Of a stretch of 64,000 bases of DNA, positions 63,119 through 64,000 are shown in pieces. Position 1 is the stretch's first letter. Each line of letters starts with the position of its first letter. The stretch is from Alkaliphilus oremlandii OhILAs. Its GTDB lineage: Bacteria; Bacillota; Clostridia; Peptostreptococcales; Natronincolaceae. Below the pieces are notes generated by a model. It had not been told where the DNA came from and did not search any database. It worked only from the letters and a program-made list of their open reading frames with translations. The DNA is taken from contig NC_009922.1 of NCBI RefSeq assembly GCF_000018325.1, positions 124,001-188,000 on the forward strand, given 5' to 3'. Position numbers and translations under genes: made by a program.

Positions 63119-64000
63119 TAGAATTCTCTAAAAAGATTTCATTTCCAGTAATTTTATGCAATCTTCTATAGTATTCTTTAGCCTTTTCCTTGTTTCCATA
63201 GGTATAGTTGGAAAGCTTTTGTTCGAAGTTGTACAATCGAGCCAACATGAGAAGTGAATGAATATCCTCTTTATTTTCTGCCAAGGATTGTTCGTAGCTT
63301 TCTATTGCACCGGCATAGTCTCTTTTTAGGAGCTTCTTATCGCCTTCCGTAAGCTCTATTTCTCCAATGGAAAACTCTGTGCTTTCATCTCGAATATAAC
63401 CAATGGAGCTGGATAGGAGACGATCATTTTCATCATAGGCATGGACACCCCAGAAAAGCTGCCCCTTTGGATTCATAAAGCCGAAAAATGGTTCTGGAAT
63501 AGGACCCTCTTCATCAAAGGTATGGAAGTTATGGAGATAAAGGATATCCTCTTTAGAAACCAGAGCTTCATTAGTATTATACTTACCATAAATTCGAGTA
63601 CCGGATGCCCCTTCAAAGGAAATACCCAAAGCGATGGTGTAATAGGCGGCTCCCTCCAAAGGCTCCCACTGAAATTGAATGAAGTCCTCTTTTATTTCCT
63701 CTCCATCAACAGGAGAAATGATCTTCATTCGATCTACAAAGCTAATATTAAAGTCATAGGTCTGACCTTTTTCTATGGTAAAGTCCGTGTGTTCGAAGGG
63801 ATTACCTTGTAATACAGTATCTCCTATTTGGTCTAAGTCTCCAATGAGCCCTACGGTATATCTGCCTTCTGGAATATTTGGAAATTCAAAGTTTCCATTG
63901 TTATCTGTTATTGCCCAAAAAGCTTCCTGTGTAAAACCATACAATGTACCATCTGGTGTATCTTGATATTGAAGGAAAACAGGAATATTTTTAAAAGATT
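63114..64000 (-). CDS. TPR/carboxypeptidase-regulatory-like protein, 5' end outside window
   Basis: The frame is open to the right edge. The first visible part is a CarboxypepD_reg-like beta-sandwich (AITDNNGNFEFPNIPEGRYT), then a fibronectin-like segment (IISPVDGEEIKEDFIQFQWE), and near the C-terminus a TPR pair (KRDYAGAIESYEQSLAENKE and EKAKEYYRRLHKITG). This suggests a large surface protein. TTG 63944 is not taken as the start since coding continues upstream (FLQYQDTPDGTLYG). Confidence 0.75.
   Translation of the reverse strand, partial: SFKNIPVFLQYQDTPDGTLYGFTQEAFWAITDNNGNFEFPNIPEGRYTVGLIGDLDQIGDTVLQGNPFEHTDFTIEKGQTYDFNISFVDRMKIISPVDGEEIKEDFIQFQWEPLEGAAYYTIALGISFEGASGTRIYGKYNTNEALVSKEDILYLHNFHTFDEEGPIPEPFFGFMNPKGQLFWGVHAYDENDRLLSSSIGYIRDESTEFSIGEIELTEGDKKLLKRDYAGAIESYEQSLAENKEDIHSLLMLARLYNFEQKLSNYTYGNKEKAKEYYRRLHKITGNEIFLENSN

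Overview
The DNA is AT-rich, with strong AAGGAGG-type ribosome binding sites, T-box control of a methionine transporter, three collagen-like proteins of the spore-surface type and an A-type flavodiiron oxygen reductase. Together these point to an anaerobic, spore-forming Clostridia chromosome. An Alkaliphilus-like genus would fit, but that is a guess. I see no rRNA, tRNA or CRISPR array.

Layout. 1-2.4 kb: 3' part of a sensor kinase and a lipoprotein. 2.5-6.0 kb: three collagen-like, cysteine-headed putative exosporium proteins. 6.1-7.7 kb: an ABC-F ATPase. 8.0-22.2 kb: an accessory island, almost all on the + strand. It holds eight apparently intact GNAT acetyltransferases, three SAM methyltransferases, a peptidase E, a PHP phosphoesterase, small membrane proteins, and at least seven decayed genes (two GNATs, a nucleotidyltransferase, a GyrI-like gene and three unidentified remnants). 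One methyltransferase follows a 14-codon leader ORF inside alternative hairpins. 22.4-25.8 kb: response regulator, bacitracin-type ABC exporter and kinase. 25.8-31 kb: T-box plus metN-metI, then proA-proB-proC. 31-41 kb: housekeeping genes (signal peptidase, radical SAM/SPASM protein, isochorismatase-fold hydrolase, ClpE-type ATPase, MBL hydrolase, flavodiiron protein behind a Fur-like operator). 41.2-44.5 kb: MacAB-like exporter. Its upstream direct repeat matches one beside the 22-25 kb exporter. 44.7-47.6 kb: alkaline phosphatase behind a PhoP-type box, and a YibE/F protein. 47.7-49.7 kb: adaptive alkylation response pair (Ada-AraC-AlkA fusion plus Ogt), GC-richer than its surroundings.

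50.0-52.9 kb is an unusual three-gene cassette. It encodes a solute-binding protein with no signal peptide, a UreG/HypB/CobW-type GTPase with two CxxC pairs, and an ABC ATPase with no permease. The first and third proteins share a DUF1858-like N-terminus. I infer a cytosolic metal or cofactor handling machine. 53.1-55.2 kb carries a run of roughly 45-75-residue membrane proteins, several with a good Shine-Dalgarno but ATA or ATT where the start should be. 55.2-57.9 kb is an intact IS3 element next to a dead IS256 element.

58.2-64 kb is a lysis/release-type locus. It has an SigO/RsoA-like split sigma factor (region 4 and region 2 in adjacent genes), a BhlA/UviB holin, two amidases of different folds and a lipoprotein. 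Both the sigma operon and the holin have a TTTACA-N16-CTYTTA promoter, the pattern of UviA/TcdR-type sigma factors. That suggests an autoregulated switch controlling release. A roughly 95-bp direct repeat, 37 bp of it identical, brackets the holin-sigma-lipoprotein-amidase block.
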